Below, in pieces: positions 9,966 to 19,575 of a DNA stretch of 64,000 nucleotides. The notes under the pieces were generated by a model. That model was not told where the DNA came from, made no database searches, and saw only the letters and a program-made list of their open reading frames with translations. The stretch comes from Promicromonospora panici (lineage in GTDB: Bacteria > Actinomycetota > Actinomycetes > Actinomycetales > Cellulomonadaceae), in NCBI RefSeq assembly GCF_900608595.1, contig NZ_UWYY01000002.1, positions 248,001 through 312,000 on the forward strand, in the 5' to 3' direction. Position numbers and translations under genes: made by a program. Each line of letters starts with the position of its first letter. Within the stretch, counting starts at the first letter, position 1.

Positions 9966-10043
9966 CCATCTCTTGGTTGTGAGCGTGATCTGCGCCTAAA
10001 GCGGACTCGTAGTCGCAACGATCACGCCCACAACCAAGTCAGG
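9961..10043. terminator. Inverted repeat shared by the convergent lipoprotein and proS ends
   Basis: Nineteen-base arms at 9972-9990 and 10020-10038 pair with a single mismatch around a 29-base loop. An outer pair, CCTGAC at 9961 and GTCAGG at 10038, contains the TGA stop of each gene. A bidirectional terminator is the simplest reading, though there is no T run. Confidence 0.55.
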
Positions 10044-11865
10044 CGAGGAGGGCTGTCACCCGGTCCGCCACTGCGGCTGCGACGTCGGCCAGCGGGAGCT
10101 GCTCCGGCTCGCCGGCGCGCGGCCGGACCTCGACCACGCCGTCGGCCAGGCCCTTGCCGACCACGACGACGAGCGGCGCGCCGAGCAGCTCGGCGTCCTT
10201 GAACTTCACGCCCGGCGAGACCTTGGTGGGCCGGTCGTCGTAGAGCACCTCGACGCCGCGGGCGGCGAGATCGTTCGCGATGGACTCCGCGGCCTCGTAC
10301 ACCTCGGTGCCTTTGCCGGTGGCGACCAGGTGTACATGCACCGGGGCGACGTGCGCGGGCCAGGCCAGGCCGAGCTCGTCGTGGTTCGCCTCCGCGAGCG
10401 CCGCGAGCGCCCGCGTGACGCCGACGCCGTAGGAGCCCATGGTCACGACCGCCTGCTTGCCGTTCTCGTCGAGCACGACCAGACCGAGGGCCTCGGCGTA
10501 CTTGCGGCCGAGCTGGAAGATGTGGCCCATCTCGATGCCCCGGGCGAGCTCCAGCGGTCCGGAGCCGTCGGGCGCCGGGTCGCCGGCGCGCACCTCGGCG
10601 GCCTCGATCGTGCCGTCGGCCGTGAAGTCGCGGCCGGCGACGAGGTCGAACACGTGCTTGCCGGGCTCGTTGGCGCCTGTGATCCAGCGGGTGCCGGGCA
10701 CGACGCGGGGGTCGAGCAGGTAACGGATCGCAGGCACCTTCTGGCCGTCGGACCCCTCGATCTGCTCGCCCTGGGGGCCGAGGACCTGCGGGCCGAGGTA
10801 GCCCTTGACCAGCTGCGGGAACTTCTTGAAGTCCTCCTCGGTGGCGGCCTCGGGCTCGGCGGGGTTGACCGCGGCCTCGACGCGCTTGAGGTCGACCTCG
10901 CGGTCGCCGGGCAGGCCGACCACCACGAGCTCGCGGGTGCCGTCGGGCTGGACCAGTGCGAGTACGACGTTCTTCAGGGTGTCCGCGGCGGTCCAGGGCC
11001 GGTCGGGGCGCGGGAACTTCTCGTTCGCGACCGCGACGAGCGTGGCGATGGTGGGGGTGTCGGGGGTGTCCTCGACGTGCGCGGCGGGGGCGTCGTCGTA
11101 CGGGATCGCCTCGGGGACGGGCGTGACCACGGCCTCCACGTTGGCGGCGTAGCCGCCGGGCGACCGCACGAAGGTGTCCTCGCCGATCGGGGACGGCGAG
11201 AGGAACTCCTCGGAGCGGGACCCGCCCATCGCGCCGGACATGGCGGACACGATGACGTAGTCCAGGCCGAGGCGCGTGAAGATCTTCTCGTACGCCTGGC
11301 GGTGCTTCTGGTAGCTGACCTCGAGGCCCTCGTCCTTGACATCGAAGGAGTACGAGTCCTTCATGATGAACTCGCGCCCGCGGATCAGGCCCGCGCGGGG
11401 GCGCGCCTCGTCGCGGTACTTGGTCTGGATCTGGAAGAGGATGACCGGCAGGTCCTTGTACGACGAGTACAGGTCCTTGACCAGGAGCGCGAACATCTCC
11501 TCGTGCGTGGGCGCGAGCAGGTAGTCGGCCTCCTTGCGGTCCTTCAGGCGGAACAGCGCGGCGCCGTACTCCTCCCAGCGGCCGGTGGCCTCGTAGGGCT
11601 CCCGCGGCAGCAGCGCCGGGAAGTGCACCTCCTGGCCGCCGATGGCGACCATCTCCTCGCGGACTATCGCCTCGATCTTGGCCAGCACCCGCAGGCCGAG
11701 CGGCAGCCACGAGTAGATGCCCGGGGCGGCCCGGCGGATGTACCCGGCCCGCACGAGGAGCTTGTGGCTGGCGACCTCGGCCTCGGCCGGGTCCTCGCGC
11801 AGGGTACGGACGAAGAGGGACGACATGCGAAGCACGTCGCCCTGGATGAGGCGTGCGGAAGACAT
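10039..11865 (-). CDS. proS: Prolyl-tRNA synthetase (bacterial type)
   Basis: ProRS charges tRNA-Pro. The 608-residue protein has the class II core with motif 2 near [17 protein letters not shown], the editing insertion between motifs 2 and 3 as in bacterial-type ProRS, motif 3 [14 protein letters not shown], and the C-terminal anticodon-binding domain ([17 protein letters not shown]). The start at ATG 11865 ([18 protein letters not shown]) matches the family. No Shine-Dalgarno sequence is present, and TAGGCT lies 7 bases upstream, so the transcript is probably leaderless. It is divergent from fpg, with a nested inverted repeat between them. Confidence 0.96.
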   Translation of the reverse strand: MSSARLIQGDVLRMSSLFVRTLREDPAEAEVASHKLLVRAGYIRRAAPGIYSWLPLGLRVLAKIEAIVREEMVAIGGQEVHFPALLPREPYEATGRWEEYGAALFRLKDRKEADYLLAPTHEEMFALLVKDLYSSYKDLPVILFQIQTKYRDEARPRAGLIRGREFIMKDSYSFDVKDEGLEVSYQKHRQAYEKIFTRLGLDYVIVSAMSGAMGGSRSEEFLSPSPIGEDTFVRSPGGYAANVEAVVTPVPEAIPYDDAPAAHVEDTPDTPTIATLVAVANEKFPRPDRPWTAADTLKNVVLALVQPDGTRELVVVGLPGDREVDLKRVEAAVNPAEPEAATEEDFKKFPQLVKGYLGPQVLGPQGEQIEGSDGQKVPAIRYLLDPRVVPGTRWITGANEPGKHVFDLVAGRDFTADGTIEAAEVRAGDPAPDGSGPLELARGIEMGHIFQLGRKYAEALGLVVLDENGKQAVVTMGSYGVGVTRALAALAEANHDELGLAWPAHVAPVHVHLVATGKGTEVYEAAESIANDLAARGVEVLYDDRPTKVSPGVKFKDAELLGAPLVVVVGKGLADGVVEVRPRAGEPEQLPLADVAAAVADRVTALLA

Positions 11866-11872
11866 GAGGCAC

Positions 11873-11878
11873 AGCCTA
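11873..11878 (-). promoter_or_regulatory. -10-like hexamer of a probable leaderless proS promoter
   Basis: TAGGCT on the minus strand sits 7 bases before the proS ATG. The identical hexamer lies 6 bases before the ffh start elsewhere in the window. I see no clear -35. Confidence 0.4.
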
Positions 11879-11910
11879 TCCGCGAGGGGCGCTCCGGCTC
11901 GCCGGAAATT

Positions 11911-12031
11911 CCGAACCGCAAGTTGCGCGCCCTCGCCCGGCGCCGAGCCGCAGGTTGCTGGTCCATCCGCGCCCGGATGGACCAGCAACCTGCGCTTGGG
12001 CACATGAACCGACGTGTGACTTGCGGTTCGG
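11911..12031. repeat. Nested inverted repeat between divergent proS and fpg
   Basis: An inner hairpin has 21-base perfect arms (11949-11969 and 11974-11994) with a 4-base loop. An outer pair of 13-base arms (11911-11923 and 12019-12031) encloses it. The left half holds two related copies of CCGARCCGCARGTTGC, 32 bases apart, and the right half holds their inverted copies. This forward-forward-inverted-inverted plan resembles the 16-base-unit elements elsewhere in the window, but the unit sequence differs. The element occupies most of the divergent promoter region. Confidence 0.8.
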
Positions 12032-12091
12032 AGTCGCGCACCGCGGCCAGCAGGCCTTGCCGACGTCCGGGAAGTCTCGGAGGATGAGCGC

Positions 12092-13018
12092 ATGCCGGAG
12101 CTGCCCGAGGTCGCCGCGCTCGCCGACTTCCTGCGCGCGCGGACCGCCGGGCACACGGTCGCCGCGGTGGAGGTCGGCTCGATCGCCGCGCTCAAGACGT
12201 TCGACCCGCCCGTCGAGGCGCTCGCCGGGGGTGCGGTGACCGAGGTCGCGCGGCACGGCAAGTGGCTGGATCTCGTCGTCTCCCCCGCACCCGCCCGTGC
12301 GCTGCCCGACGGCGCCCCGCTCCACCTGGTCTTCCATCTCTCGCGGGGCGGGTGGGTGCGCTGGTCGGACGCGCTGTCCACCAAACCGGTCCGGCCCTCC
12401 CTGGGCGGGTCCAGCCGCGGCGCGATCCTCGCGCTGCGCGTGCGGCTCGACGACGGCTCCGGGTTCGACCTGACCGAGGCCGGCACCCGCAAACGCCTGG
12501 CGGTGCACGTGGTCCGCGACCCAGCCGAGATCGAGATGGTCGCCTCCCTGGGCGTCGAGCCGCTCGCCCCCGAGTTCACCATCGAGGTCCTGGCCGACCT
12601 GCTGTCCGCGAAGAACCAGCAGGTCAAGGGGCTGCTGCGGGACCAGCGCGCGATCGCGGGCATCGGCAACGCCTACAGCGACGAGATCCTGCACGCGGGT
12701 CGGTTCAGCCCGTACAAGCAGACCAGGTCGTTCACGCCCGAGGAGACCGCCCGGCTGCACGCCGCGATCGGCGAGGTGCTGACCGGGGCGATCGCTGCGG
12801 CGTCGGGCAAGCCGGCCAAGGAGCTCAAGGACGCCAAGCGCGCAGGGATGCGGGTGCACGGCCGCGCGGGCCTGCCCTGCCCTGGCTGGAACGGGGTCCC
12901 GTGCGGCGACGTCGTGCACGAGGTGTCCTTCGCGGACCGGTCCATGCAGTACTGCCCCACGTGCCAGACGGGCGGCAAACCGCTGGCGGACCGCCGGATG
13001 TCGAAGCTGCTGCGGTGA
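12092..13018 (+). CDS. Fpg/Nei-family DNA glycosylase (formamidopyrimidine-DNA glycosylase type)
   Basis: Enzymes of this family excise oxidised bases and cut the DNA strand by beta/delta elimination. The 308-residue protein starts MPELPEV, placing the catalytic Pro2 and Glu3, and Lys57 falls in HGKWLDL as in Fpg. The helix-two-turn-helix region contains [20 protein letters not shown]. The C-terminal zinc finger is unusual: the first Cys pair is CPGWNGVPC (seven residues between) rather than CXXC, while the second is CPTC. This matches an actinobacterial Fpg/Nei subgroup, so the exact base specificity is open. It is translationally coupled to the next gene by a GTGA overlap. Confidence 0.88.
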   Translation: MPELPEVAALADFLRARTAGHTVAAVEVGSIAALKTFDPPVEALAGGAVTEVARHGKWLDLVVSPAPARALPDGAPLHLVFHLSRGGWVRWSDALSTKPVRPSLGGSSRGAILALRVRLDDGSGFDLTEAGTRKRLAVHVVRDPAEIEMVASLGVEPLAPEFTIEVLADLLSAKNQQVKGLLRDQRAIAGIGNAYSDEILHAGRFSPYKQTRSFTPEETARLHAAIGEVLTGAIAAASGKPAKELKDAKRAGMRVHGRAGLPCPGWNGVPCGDVVHEVSFADRSMQYCPTCQTGGKPLADRRMSKLLR

Positions 13019-13566
13019 GCACCGTCCTCTACTGGCGGCGGACCGACGTCGAGGGCCTGGAGCGCCTCGAGCTGACGACGGGCCCCGGCGGAGTGACGGC
13101 GTCCGGGACCATCATCTGCCTCGAGGACGGCGGGTTTCGGCTCGACCACACGTGGTCGCTGGATCCCGACTGGCACGCCCTCCACGTGCGGGTGGTGGTG
13201 CACGGGCCGCGCGCCCAGGGTGCGCTGCGCCTGGACCGCGCCGGGGACGGCTGGCTGGTCGACGGCATACCGCGACTCGACCTGGACGGAGCGCAGGAGC
13301 CCGACCTGTCGGTCACCCCTTTCTGCAACAGCCTCCCGATCCGCCGGATGCGCGGTGACGCTGACCTGACCCTGGACACCGCGTTCATCGACGGGCCGGC
13401 GCTCACGGTCGCGCGGTCCCGGCAGCGCTATGAACCGCGGGGGCCCGGCCAGGTCCGCTACGTCGACTTGGGTCTGTCCCAGGGTTTCGAGGCGGACCTG
13501 ACCCTCGACGATGCGGGCCTGGTCGTCCGCTACGAGGACCTGTTCGAGCGCGTGGAGCCGGCGTGA
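13015..13566 (+). CDS. Putative glycolipid-binding domain protein (DUF1089-like)
   Basis: The 183-residue protein starts at a GTG that overlaps the fpg stop (GTGA), so it is coupled to the glycosylase. It begins [20 protein letters not shown] and contains HALHVRVVVHG, GDGWLVDG and FCNSLPIRR, features I recognise from the putative glycolipid-binding family once called DUF1089, thought to form a beta-barrel. No signal peptide or membrane helix is visible. The reaction is unknown, and the link with fpg may be only operon convenience. Confidence 0.65.
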   Translation: MSTVLYWRRTDVEGLERLELTTGPGGVTASGTIICLEDGGFRLDHTWSLDPDWHALHVRVVVHGPRAQGALRLDRAGDGWLVDGIPRLDLDGAQEPDLSVTPFCNSLPIRRMRGDADLTLDTAFIDGPALTVARSRQRYEPRGPGQVRYVDLGLSQGFEADLTLDDAGLVVRYEDLFERVEPA

Positions 13567-13594
13567 CGAAGGCGGGTCGGAACAGCGCTGCCGA

Positions 13595-14554
13595 TCAGAA
13601 CAGCACGGTCGCGAACGTGCCCACCTGCTCGAAGCCCACCCGCCGGTAGGCGGCGACCGCCCGCTCGTTGTAGGCGTTGACGTACAGCGACACCACGGGG
13701 GCGATGGACGCGCGCGTGGCCGTGACCACGGCCGCCATGCCTGACTCGGACCAGCCTCGGCCCCGGAACGCCGGCTCCACCCAGACGCCCTGCACCTGGG
13801 CGACGCCGCCCGCGACGGCACCGAGCTCGGCCTTGAAGGCGACAGCAGGACGGCCTCCGACGTCCGGCACGACACGGACGAACGAGCGGCCCTCCGTGAT
13901 GAGCGACCGCACGCGCTCGGCGTAGGCGGAGCCACCCGTGGCGACCGGCGAGTAGCCGACCTCTTCGGTGAACATCCGCACGCAGGCCGGAAGCACGAGG
14001 CCGAGCTCGGCAGGCACCGAACGGCGGACGGTGGGCTCGGGCGGCAGCGAGGGCGCCGTCCCGATGGCCATGGAGGGCTGGTCCGCCCGGATGTCACGCG
14101 CCGGCGGCCAGTGCGGCGACAAATGCTCCCAGAGGGCCAGCGCCGCCCACTGGTCCCCCACGATCGACGACGAGCGCCGCCCGTGCACGCGCGCCACCTC
14201 CGCGAAGGCGGCGACCGCCTCCGCGCGCCGGCCGGGGTCGGCGATCGGGATCACCGGCACCAGGTTGGCCCCGGCCCAGCACACCGCTTCGAGCGGTCCG
14301 ACGTCGGGAAACCCCCACGCCTGGCCCGCGGCGGCGCCGAACCCGGCGCGCGCCGCGATCTCCAGGCGTGCGGTGGCGAGCACTGACGAGACGGGGTCGA
14401 CGGCGCAGACCGCGAGCGCCTGCGTCAGGTCCGCGCGGGTCAGGGCCCGCGCAACGGGGCCCTTCTCACGACGCGTCAGATTGCCCTGTTCGCCCGGCTG
14501 CAATGGCCCGTTCGGGCGCGCCCCGGCGGGAACCGGGGTGCGCCAGCGGGCCAT
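13595..14554 (-). CDS. GNAT-family N-acetyltransferase with N-terminal DUF4081-like domain
   Basis: The C-terminal half (about 190-319) is a GNAT fold: VAQVQGVWVEPAFRGRGW is the acetyl-CoA-binding motif A, and LYVNAYNERAVAAYRRVGF is motif B. The N-terminal half fits the DUF4081 domain that precedes GNAT in this actinobacterial family. It directly follows ispG, the same place as Rv2867c in M. tuberculosis, so it is a conserved neighbour rather than an acquired gene. GGAGC precedes the ATG. The substrate is unknown. Confidence 0.85.
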   Translation of the reverse strand: MARWRTPVPAGARPNGPLQPGEQGNLTRREKGPVARALTRADLTQALAVCAVDPVSSVLATARLEIAARAGFGAAAGQAWGFPDVGPLEAVCWAGANLVPVIPIADPGRRAEAVAAFAEVARVHGRRSSSIVGDQWAALALWEHLSPHWPPARDIRADQPSMAIGTAPSLPPEPTVRRSVPAELGLVLPACVRMFTEEVGYSPVATGGSAYAERVRSLITEGRSFVRVVPDVGGRPAVAFKAELGAVAGGVAQVQGVWVEPAFRGRGWSESGMAAVVTATRASIAPVVSLYVNAYNERAVAAYRRVGFEQVGTFATVLF

Positions 14555-14580
14555 GCTCTGCTCCGTTCGAAATCAGATTC

Positions 14581-15744
14581 TCAGCCGACCGAGACGACCG
14601 GGGAACCGGCCTGGACTTCATTCTCCGGCGTCGGCATCTCATCCGCGATCCGCATCGCCTCTTCGATGAGGGTCTCGACGATCATCGACTCGGGGACGGT
14701 CTTGATGACCTCGCCCTTGACGAAGATCTGGCCCTTGCCGTTGCCGGAGGCCACTCCGAGGTCAGCCTCGCGGGCCTCGCCCGGTCCGTTCACGACGCAG
14801 CCCATGACGGCGACGCGCAGCGGGACGGTCATGCCCTCGAGCCCGGCGGTGACCTTCTCGGCCAGCGTGTACACGTCCACCTGGGCGCGGCCGCAGGACG
14901 GGCACGACACGATCTCCAGCTTGCGGGGACGCAGGTTGAGGGCCTGCAGGATCTGGTTGCCGACCTTGACCTCCTCGACCGGCGGGGCCGAGAGGGAGAC
15001 GCGGATCGTGTCGCCGATGCCCTTGCTGAGCAGCGAGCCGAACGCGGTCGCCGACTTGATGGTGCCCTGGAACGCCGGTCCGGCCTCGGTGACGCCGAGG
15101 TGCAGCGGCCAGTCGCCGCGCTCGGAGAGCAGCTCGTAGGCGCGGACCATGATGACGGGGTCGTTGTGCTTGACCGAGATCTTGAAGTCGTGGAAGTCGT
15201 GCTCCTCGAAGAGGCTCGCCTCCCAGACGGCCGACTCGACCAGGGCCTCCGGGGTGGCCTTGCCGTACTTGGCCAGGAGGCGCTTGTCGAGCGAGCCGGC
15301 GTTCACGCCGATGCGGAGCGAGATCCCGGCATCTTTCGCGGCCTGGGCGATCTGCTTGACCTGGTCGTCGAACTTGCGGATGTTGCCCGGGTTCACGCGG
15401 ACGGCGGCGCAGCCCGCGTCGATCGCCGCGAAGACGTACTTCGGCTGGAAGTGGATGTCCGCGATCACGGGGATCTGGGACTTCTTCGCGATGATCGGCA
15501 ACGCCTCGGCGTCGTCGGAGGTCGGGACGGCGACGCGCACGATGTCGCAGCCTGCCGTCGTGAGCTCCGCGATCTGCTGAAGGGTCGCGTTGATGTCGGT
15601 GGTGGGCGTGGTGGTCATGGACTGCACGCTGATGGGTGCGTCACCGCCCACCTCCACCTTGCCCACCTTGATCTTTCGAGTCTTGCGGCGGGGGGCGAGG
15701 ACCGGCGGGGGTGCTGCTGGCATGCCGAGGCTGATTGCGCTCAC
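14581..15744 (-). CDS. ispG: 4-hydroxy-3-methylbut-2-en-1-yl diphosphate synthase (IspG/GcpE)
   Basis: IspG makes HMBPP from MEcPP in the non-mevalonate isoprenoid pathway and holds a 4Fe-4S cluster. The 387-residue protein has the cluster ligands Cys281 and Cys284 (SCPSCGRA) and Cys316 ([10 protein letters not shown]), spaced as in known IspG. The N-terminus [20 protein letters not shown] matches other actinobacteria, so I start at GTG 15744 rather than GTG 15759. GATACT lies 6 bases upstream of this GTG and no Shine-Dalgarno sequence is present, suggesting a leaderless start. It sits downstream of rip; dxr, usually next to them, is 6.5 kb away here. Confidence 0.95.
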   Translation of the reverse strand: MSAISLGMPAAPPPVLAPRRKTRKIKVGKVEVGGDAPISVQSMTTTPTTDINATLQQIAELTTAGCDIVRVAVPTSDDAEALPIIAKKSQIPVIADIHFQPKYVFAAIDAGCAAVRVNPGNIRKFDDQVKQIAQAAKDAGISLRIGVNAGSLDKRLLAKYGKATPEALVESAVWEASLFEEHDFHDFKISVKHNDPVIMVRAYELLSERGDWPLHLGVTEAGPAFQGTIKSATAFGSLLSKGIGDTIRVSLSAPPVEEVKVGNQILQALNLRPRKLEIVSCPSCGRAQVDVYTLAEKVTAGLEGMTVPLRVAVMGCVVNGPGEAREADLGVASGNGKGQIFVKGEVIKTVPESMIVETLIEEAMRIADEMPTPENEVQAGSPVVSVG

Positions 15745-15750
15745 GAGATC

Positions 15751-15756
15751 AGTATC
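15751..15756 (-). promoter_or_regulatory. -10-like hexamer of a probable leaderless ispG promoter
   Basis: GATACT on the minus strand ends 6 bases before the ispG GTG at 15744. The same hexamer precedes truB at almost the same spacing. Confidence 0.4.
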
Positions 15757-15795
15757 CACGCTTCAGAAGGTGCAAAACGCACTTGGTGTCTGGCG

Positions 15796-17118
15796 TCACG
15801 TGATCCGCACCGGATCCACCAGGTCCGCCACGATGAGCACGCCGCCCACCCCGAGCAGGATCAGGAACACCACGTAGGCCACGGGAGTCATGCGGGCGAC
15901 GTCGGCCGGGCCGGGCAGCACCGCTGCCCCGCGCACCCGGGCGACCGTGCGCTTGCCGCCCTCGTAGAGGGCGTTGACCAGGTGCCCGCCGTCGAGCGGC
16001 AGGAACGGGATCATGTTGAAGACGAAGAGCGCGATGTTCAGGCTGGCCAGCAGGCTGAGGTAGATCATCACGCGGTCGAGGATCGCCTCGTCCAGCGCCA
16101 TGATCTCGCCGCTGATCCGCGCGACGCCGACCATCGACTGCACGGAGTCCTGCGAACGCTCCTCGGCGGTGAAGGCCTGGGTCGCTGCGTCGGCCACGCG
16201 GACCGGGAGCGTGGCGACCATGGTCGCCGTCTGCCAGGTCATGTCGCCCACGGCGGGCAGGACGCTCGACAGCGGCTGCGGCTCGCGCACCTGGAGCGGC
16301 GAGAAGCCCACGAACCCGCCGGGCCTGACAACCGGTTCGCCGTCGTCACCGACGACGAACGCGCCCTGCTCGTCCACGACGGGACGGTCGGCCGGGGCGG
16401 GGGTGACCTCGAGGTTCATGCGCTCGCCGTCACGCAGGACCGTCACCTCGGCCGGGCGCCCGGCGGACTCGTTGATGAGGCCGACGAGCTGCTGCCAGCT
16501 GGCCACCTCGGTGCCGCCGAAGGCGACCACCTCGTCGCCCGGCTCCAGGCCGGCCGCCGCCGCCGGTGCGGGCGGCTGCCCCTCGCAGTCCTCGCCGCTC
16601 GCGGTGGACGTGGCCGACGCGGGCACGCACTCCGAGAGCTGGGCGACGGTCGTGGACGTGACCATCGTGCCGTAGCCCATCAGGATCACGCCCATCAGGA
16701 CCGTCGCGATCACGAGGTTCATGAACGGCCCGCCGAACATCACGATGAGCTTCTTGGGCGTCGAGAGGTTGTAGAAGGCGCGGTGCTCCTCGCCGGGGCG
16801 CACCTCGGCGACGGAGGCGTCGCGCGCGTCGGCGACGAGCTCGCTCCAGAAGCCCGTGCCGCGGCGCGTGCCCGCCGGTGCGGGCGGCATCATGCCGACG
16901 AGGCGCACGAACCCGCCGAGCGGGATCGCTTTGATGCCGTACTCCGTCTCTCCCTTGGTCCGCGACCAGAGCGTGGGCCCGAAACCCACGAAGTACTGGC
17001 TCACGCGCACGCCGAACTTCTTGGCCGGGACCATGTGCCCGAGCTCGTGCAGCCCGACGGAGACGATGACGCCCAGCAGGAGGACGAGCACACCAACGAT
17101 GTGCGGAACGATGCTCAC
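15796..17118 (-). CDS. Site-2 protease family zinc metalloprotease (Rip1/RseP type)
   Basis: These membrane proteases cut transmembrane anti-sigma factors and related proteins within the bilayer. The 440-residue protein has HELGH at residues 24-28 in the first membrane helix, a PDZ domain in the middle (around AAAAGLEPGDEVVAFGG), and the second zinc-ligand motif PLDGGH at about 374-379, with four membrane segments overall. I start at GTG 17118 (VSIVPHIVGVL), since TAGTCT lies 7 bases upstream and an earlier start adds a poor leader. It stands in the place of M. tuberculosis rip1 (Rv2869c), upstream of ispG. Confidence 0.93.
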   Translation of the reverse strand: MSIVPHIVGVLVLLLGVIVSVGLHELGHMVPAKKFGVRVSQYFVGFGPTLWSRTKGETEYGIKAIPLGGFVRLVGMMPPAPAGTRRGTGFWSELVADARDASVAEVRPGEEHRAFYNLSTPKKLIVMFGGPFMNLVIATVLMGVILMGYGTMVTSTTVAQLSECVPASATSTASGEDCEGQPPAPAAAAGLEPGDEVVAFGGTEVASWQQLVGLINESAGRPAEVTVLRDGERMNLEVTPAPADRPVVDEQGAFVVGDDGEPVVRPGGFVGFSPLQVREPQPLSSVLPAVGDMTWQTATMVATLPVRVADAATQAFTAEERSQDSVQSMVGVARISGEIMALDEAILDRVMIYLSLLASLNIALFVFNMIPFLPLDGGHLVNALYEGGKRTVARVRGAAVLPGPADVARMTPVAYVVFLILLGVGGVLIVADLVDPVRIT

Positions 17119-17125
17119 GGGACCG

Positions 17126-17131
17126 AGACTA
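17126..17131 (-). promoter_or_regulatory. -10-like hexamer of a probable leaderless rip promoter
   Basis: TAGTCT on the minus strand ends 7 bases before the GTG at 17118, which lacks a Shine-Dalgarno sequence. Confidence 0.35.
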
Positions 17132-17222
17132 CGGCACCCCTCCGACACCCCGGAAGGCAGCACGCCTCTCCCCTCCCGAGAGCCACGCGACGTTCACTTC
17201 GTTCCGAATCCATGGGTATTCG

Positions 17223-17251
17223 TTGAAACATCGGTTACTGATCATTAACCT
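17223..17251 (+). promoter_or_regulatory. Good sigma-A-like promoter for a leaderless mRNA
   Basis: TTGAAA (17223-17228), a 17-base spacer and TAACCT (17246-17251) lie 6 bases before the ATG at 17258. The spacer contains a dyad, GGTTA and TAACC around 8 bases (17233-17250), that overlaps the -10 and could bind a repressor. This is the cleanest promoter I see in the window. Confidence 0.6.
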
Positions 17252-17257
17252 GACGGC

Positions 17258-19564
17258 ATGTCGGTTTCGTCCGTTCCCGGGTTCCGCCAGCTGCACGCTC
17301 ACGGACCCTCCTCGCTCGTGGAGAGCCTCACCTCCATGTTCCAGACCGAGGCCTGGCCCGGCGCCGACGGCGACTCGCGGGTGGCGCGGCAGCTGCGCGA
17401 GATCGGCGTGGACGTCAGTGCCATCTGGGCGGCCTCCCGCTGGAACATGGGCGAGGACGGCGAGGCCCCGAACCGCCGACATCCGCTGCCCGGCGACCCG
17501 CGCGGGCCGCAGACCGCCGCGGCCCTGACCGCGGTCGCCGCGCGGCCCCGCGCCGCCGCCCTGCTCGGCGTCTACCTGTGGTCGCAGGCGAGCGACGCAC
17601 TGCAGTACACGTTCCGGCACGGCCGGATCATCGTCCCGCTGCGCGCCTTCGTCGAGACCTGGGCGGCCTGCCGCGACGAGGCCCCGGACGACGTCTGTCG
17701 GGCCGAGGGCGACGCCGTCGCAGTACTCCTGCGCACGCTCATCACCCAGATGCACACCTCTGCCGCCCGCAGCGCGGGCAACCTGCCGCGGCTCGCCGAC
17801 GCCGCCGCCCAGGCCGGTGAGCGGTGCGCCGACCTGCTCCGCACGGCACGGGCCATCCCCGACCCGACGTCCCCGTTCCGCCGCGTCCTGGTGCCGCAGG
17901 CCGTGACCCGGATCCGCTACTTTCGCGCGCTCGCCGAGGCCGCCCGCGCGGCCGACGACGCGATGGCGGGCGAGCCGGCACGGCTCGGCCCGGCGCTGGA
18001 GGGCCTGCGCGCCGCCGAGACCGACCGGCACCTCAACTACATCCTGGCCAGCGAGCTGCGCTCCTACCGGATGCACCTGGCCGAGCTGCACCGCAACCTC
18101 GACTCGGCCTGGCTCACGCTCGACCGGCTGCGCACCGTCTACATCTACCCGTTCGGGCTGCGCGACGTCAGCCCGGCGGCGGCCGTGGCGGCGATCCGGG
18201 GGATCGCCGACCGGGACGAGCGGCCCGTGCTGCTCGGTGTCCAAGCCTTCGCGGTCCGCGGCCGGCTCAAGATGGACGACGTCTGGGCGAGCGTCGACCG
18301 GGCCGCACGCCCGTACGGCGGGGTGTCGCTGTCGATGCCGAACGTGCGGCTGGAGCAGCCCGACGGGTCGTTCATCGCCGAGCTGTCGTGCGACGTCCGG
18401 TTCACCGAGTTCGGCAACCACTACGTGCGGTTCCGGTACTCGGCGCGCGACCAGTCCCCGCAGCAGGTCCGGGACGCCCGGTTCCGGCTGTCCAACCTGC
18501 ACGCGGACATCCGGGTGCGGTGGATCGCCCCGGACGGCTCGCCCGTCGCCGTCGACCACGGCGACGGGCTGCCGCCGGAGCGCCTGTTCGACCTGGCCGA
18601 CCTGCTGCAGCGGGCCACGACGGACCTGGTCCGCGAAGGCACGGAGATCGCCCAGGGGCGGGCGCACGTCGTCACCACGGTCTACGAGGCGAGCCGCGGG
18701 CGCGGCCCGGCAGCACCCCGGGCCGAGCGGACGCCGGTCAGCATGGGCGACGAGCTGCTCGCCGCGTTCGGCTCGCAGGTGCTGCTGCAGCCCGTGTCGT
18801 ACGGCACGGCCACGCTGTGCGACTGGACGCTGCCCCAGCGCAACCCGGTGCTGCTGGAGGGCGTGCGGCACCTGGGCGACGTCGTGGCGGTGGCCACCAA
18901 CTCCACCACCGTCGCGCTGGTCGGCACCGCGCACTTCAAGATCTCGCAGTACGGCTCGCTCGCCGAGTTCGTCGCGAGCCTCAACGGGCTGTTCAGCGCG
19001 TGGAACGCCACCCTCGCGGACCACCTGCGGATCGTCGCGGCCATGCTCGCCGACCACGACGTGAACAACGGCGCCGACCTCGCCGAGCGCAAGGAACGAC
19101 TCACCCGCGAGCAGCTGCGCCTGCACGAGTTCGCCTCGGAGGTCCGCACCACGCTGACCACGATCACCTCGCCGACGTTCCTCGCCTCCGCCCTCGAGTC
19201 GAGGATGCTGAACCAGCTCCTGCAGGCGTCACATTTCGAGCAGCAGGCCGCCGTGGTCACCGAGCGGCTCCGCGAGCTGCTGCAGGAGCCCATCGCCGCG
19301 CGGCTCGCCGCCCTCGAACGGCTGCACGGCGACCGCGAGCGGGCCGCCGAGGCCAGGCGCGAGCGCGGGCGCCGTCGGCTGATGGACGGCACGCTCTCGG
19401 CGATCACGGTGTTCGCCGGCGTCTACGCCCTGATCGGCACGGTCCAGGTGGCGCTGGACGCGGAGCTGATCGGCCCGATCCAGGCGGTCACAGCCACCGC
19501 CCTGGTCACGGTGGGCGCGCTGATCACGGGCCTGGCGGTCTTCAACTGGACGCGGGGGCGCTGA
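17258..19564 (+). CDS. Large protein of unknown function with C-terminal coiled coil and two membrane helices
   Basis: I do not recognise the 768-residue product. It has no signal peptide. Residues 1-600 look soluble with mixed helix and strand (for example VYIYPFGLRDVSP and DGSFIAELSCDVRF). Residues about 610-705 are charged and helical, probably coiled coil, and two hydrophobic helices follow at about 712-731 and 740-762. A long cytoplasmic part, a stalk helix and two C-terminal membrane helices recall the CorA superfamily plan, but no GMN motif is present. It may be a membrane-anchored sensor or effector. It lies alone in the block that splits rip from dxr, with its own promoter. Confidence 0.6.
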   Translation: MSVSSVPGFRQLHAHGPSSLVESLTSMFQTEAWPGADGDSRVARQLREIGVDVSAIWAASRWNMGEDGEAPNRRHPLPGDPRGPQTAAALTAVAARPRAAALLGVYLWSQASDALQYTFRHGRIIVPLRAFVETWAACRDEAPDDVCRAEGDAVAVLLRTLITQMHTSAARSAGNLPRLADAAAQAGERCADLLRTARAIPDPTSPFRRVLVPQAVTRIRYFRALAEAARAADDAMAGEPARLGPALEGLRAAETDRHLNYILASELRSYRMHLAELHRNLDSAWLTLDRLRTVYIYPFGLRDVSPAAAVAAIRGIADRDERPVLLGVQAFAVRGRLKMDDVWASVDRAARPYGGVSLSMPNVRLEQPDGSFIAELSCDVRFTEFGNHYVRFRYSARDQSPQQVRDARFRLSNLHADIRVRWIAPDGSPVAVDHGDGLPPERLFDLADLLQRATTDLVREGTEIAQGRAHVVTTVYEASRGRGPAAPRAERTPVSMGDELLAAFGSQVLLQPVSYGTATLCDWTLPQRNPVLLEGVRHLGDVVAVATNSTTVALVGTAHFKISQYGSLAEFVASLNGLFSAWNATLADHLRIVAAMLADHDVNNGADLAERKERLTREQLRLHEFASEVRTTLTTITSPTFLASALESRMLNQLLQASHFEQQAAVVTERLRELLQEPIAARLAALERLHGDRERAAEARRERGRRRLMDGTLSAITVFAGVYALIGTVQVALDAELIGPIQAVTATALVTVGALITGLAVFNWTRGR

Positions 19565-19575
19565 GCAGGCACGCG

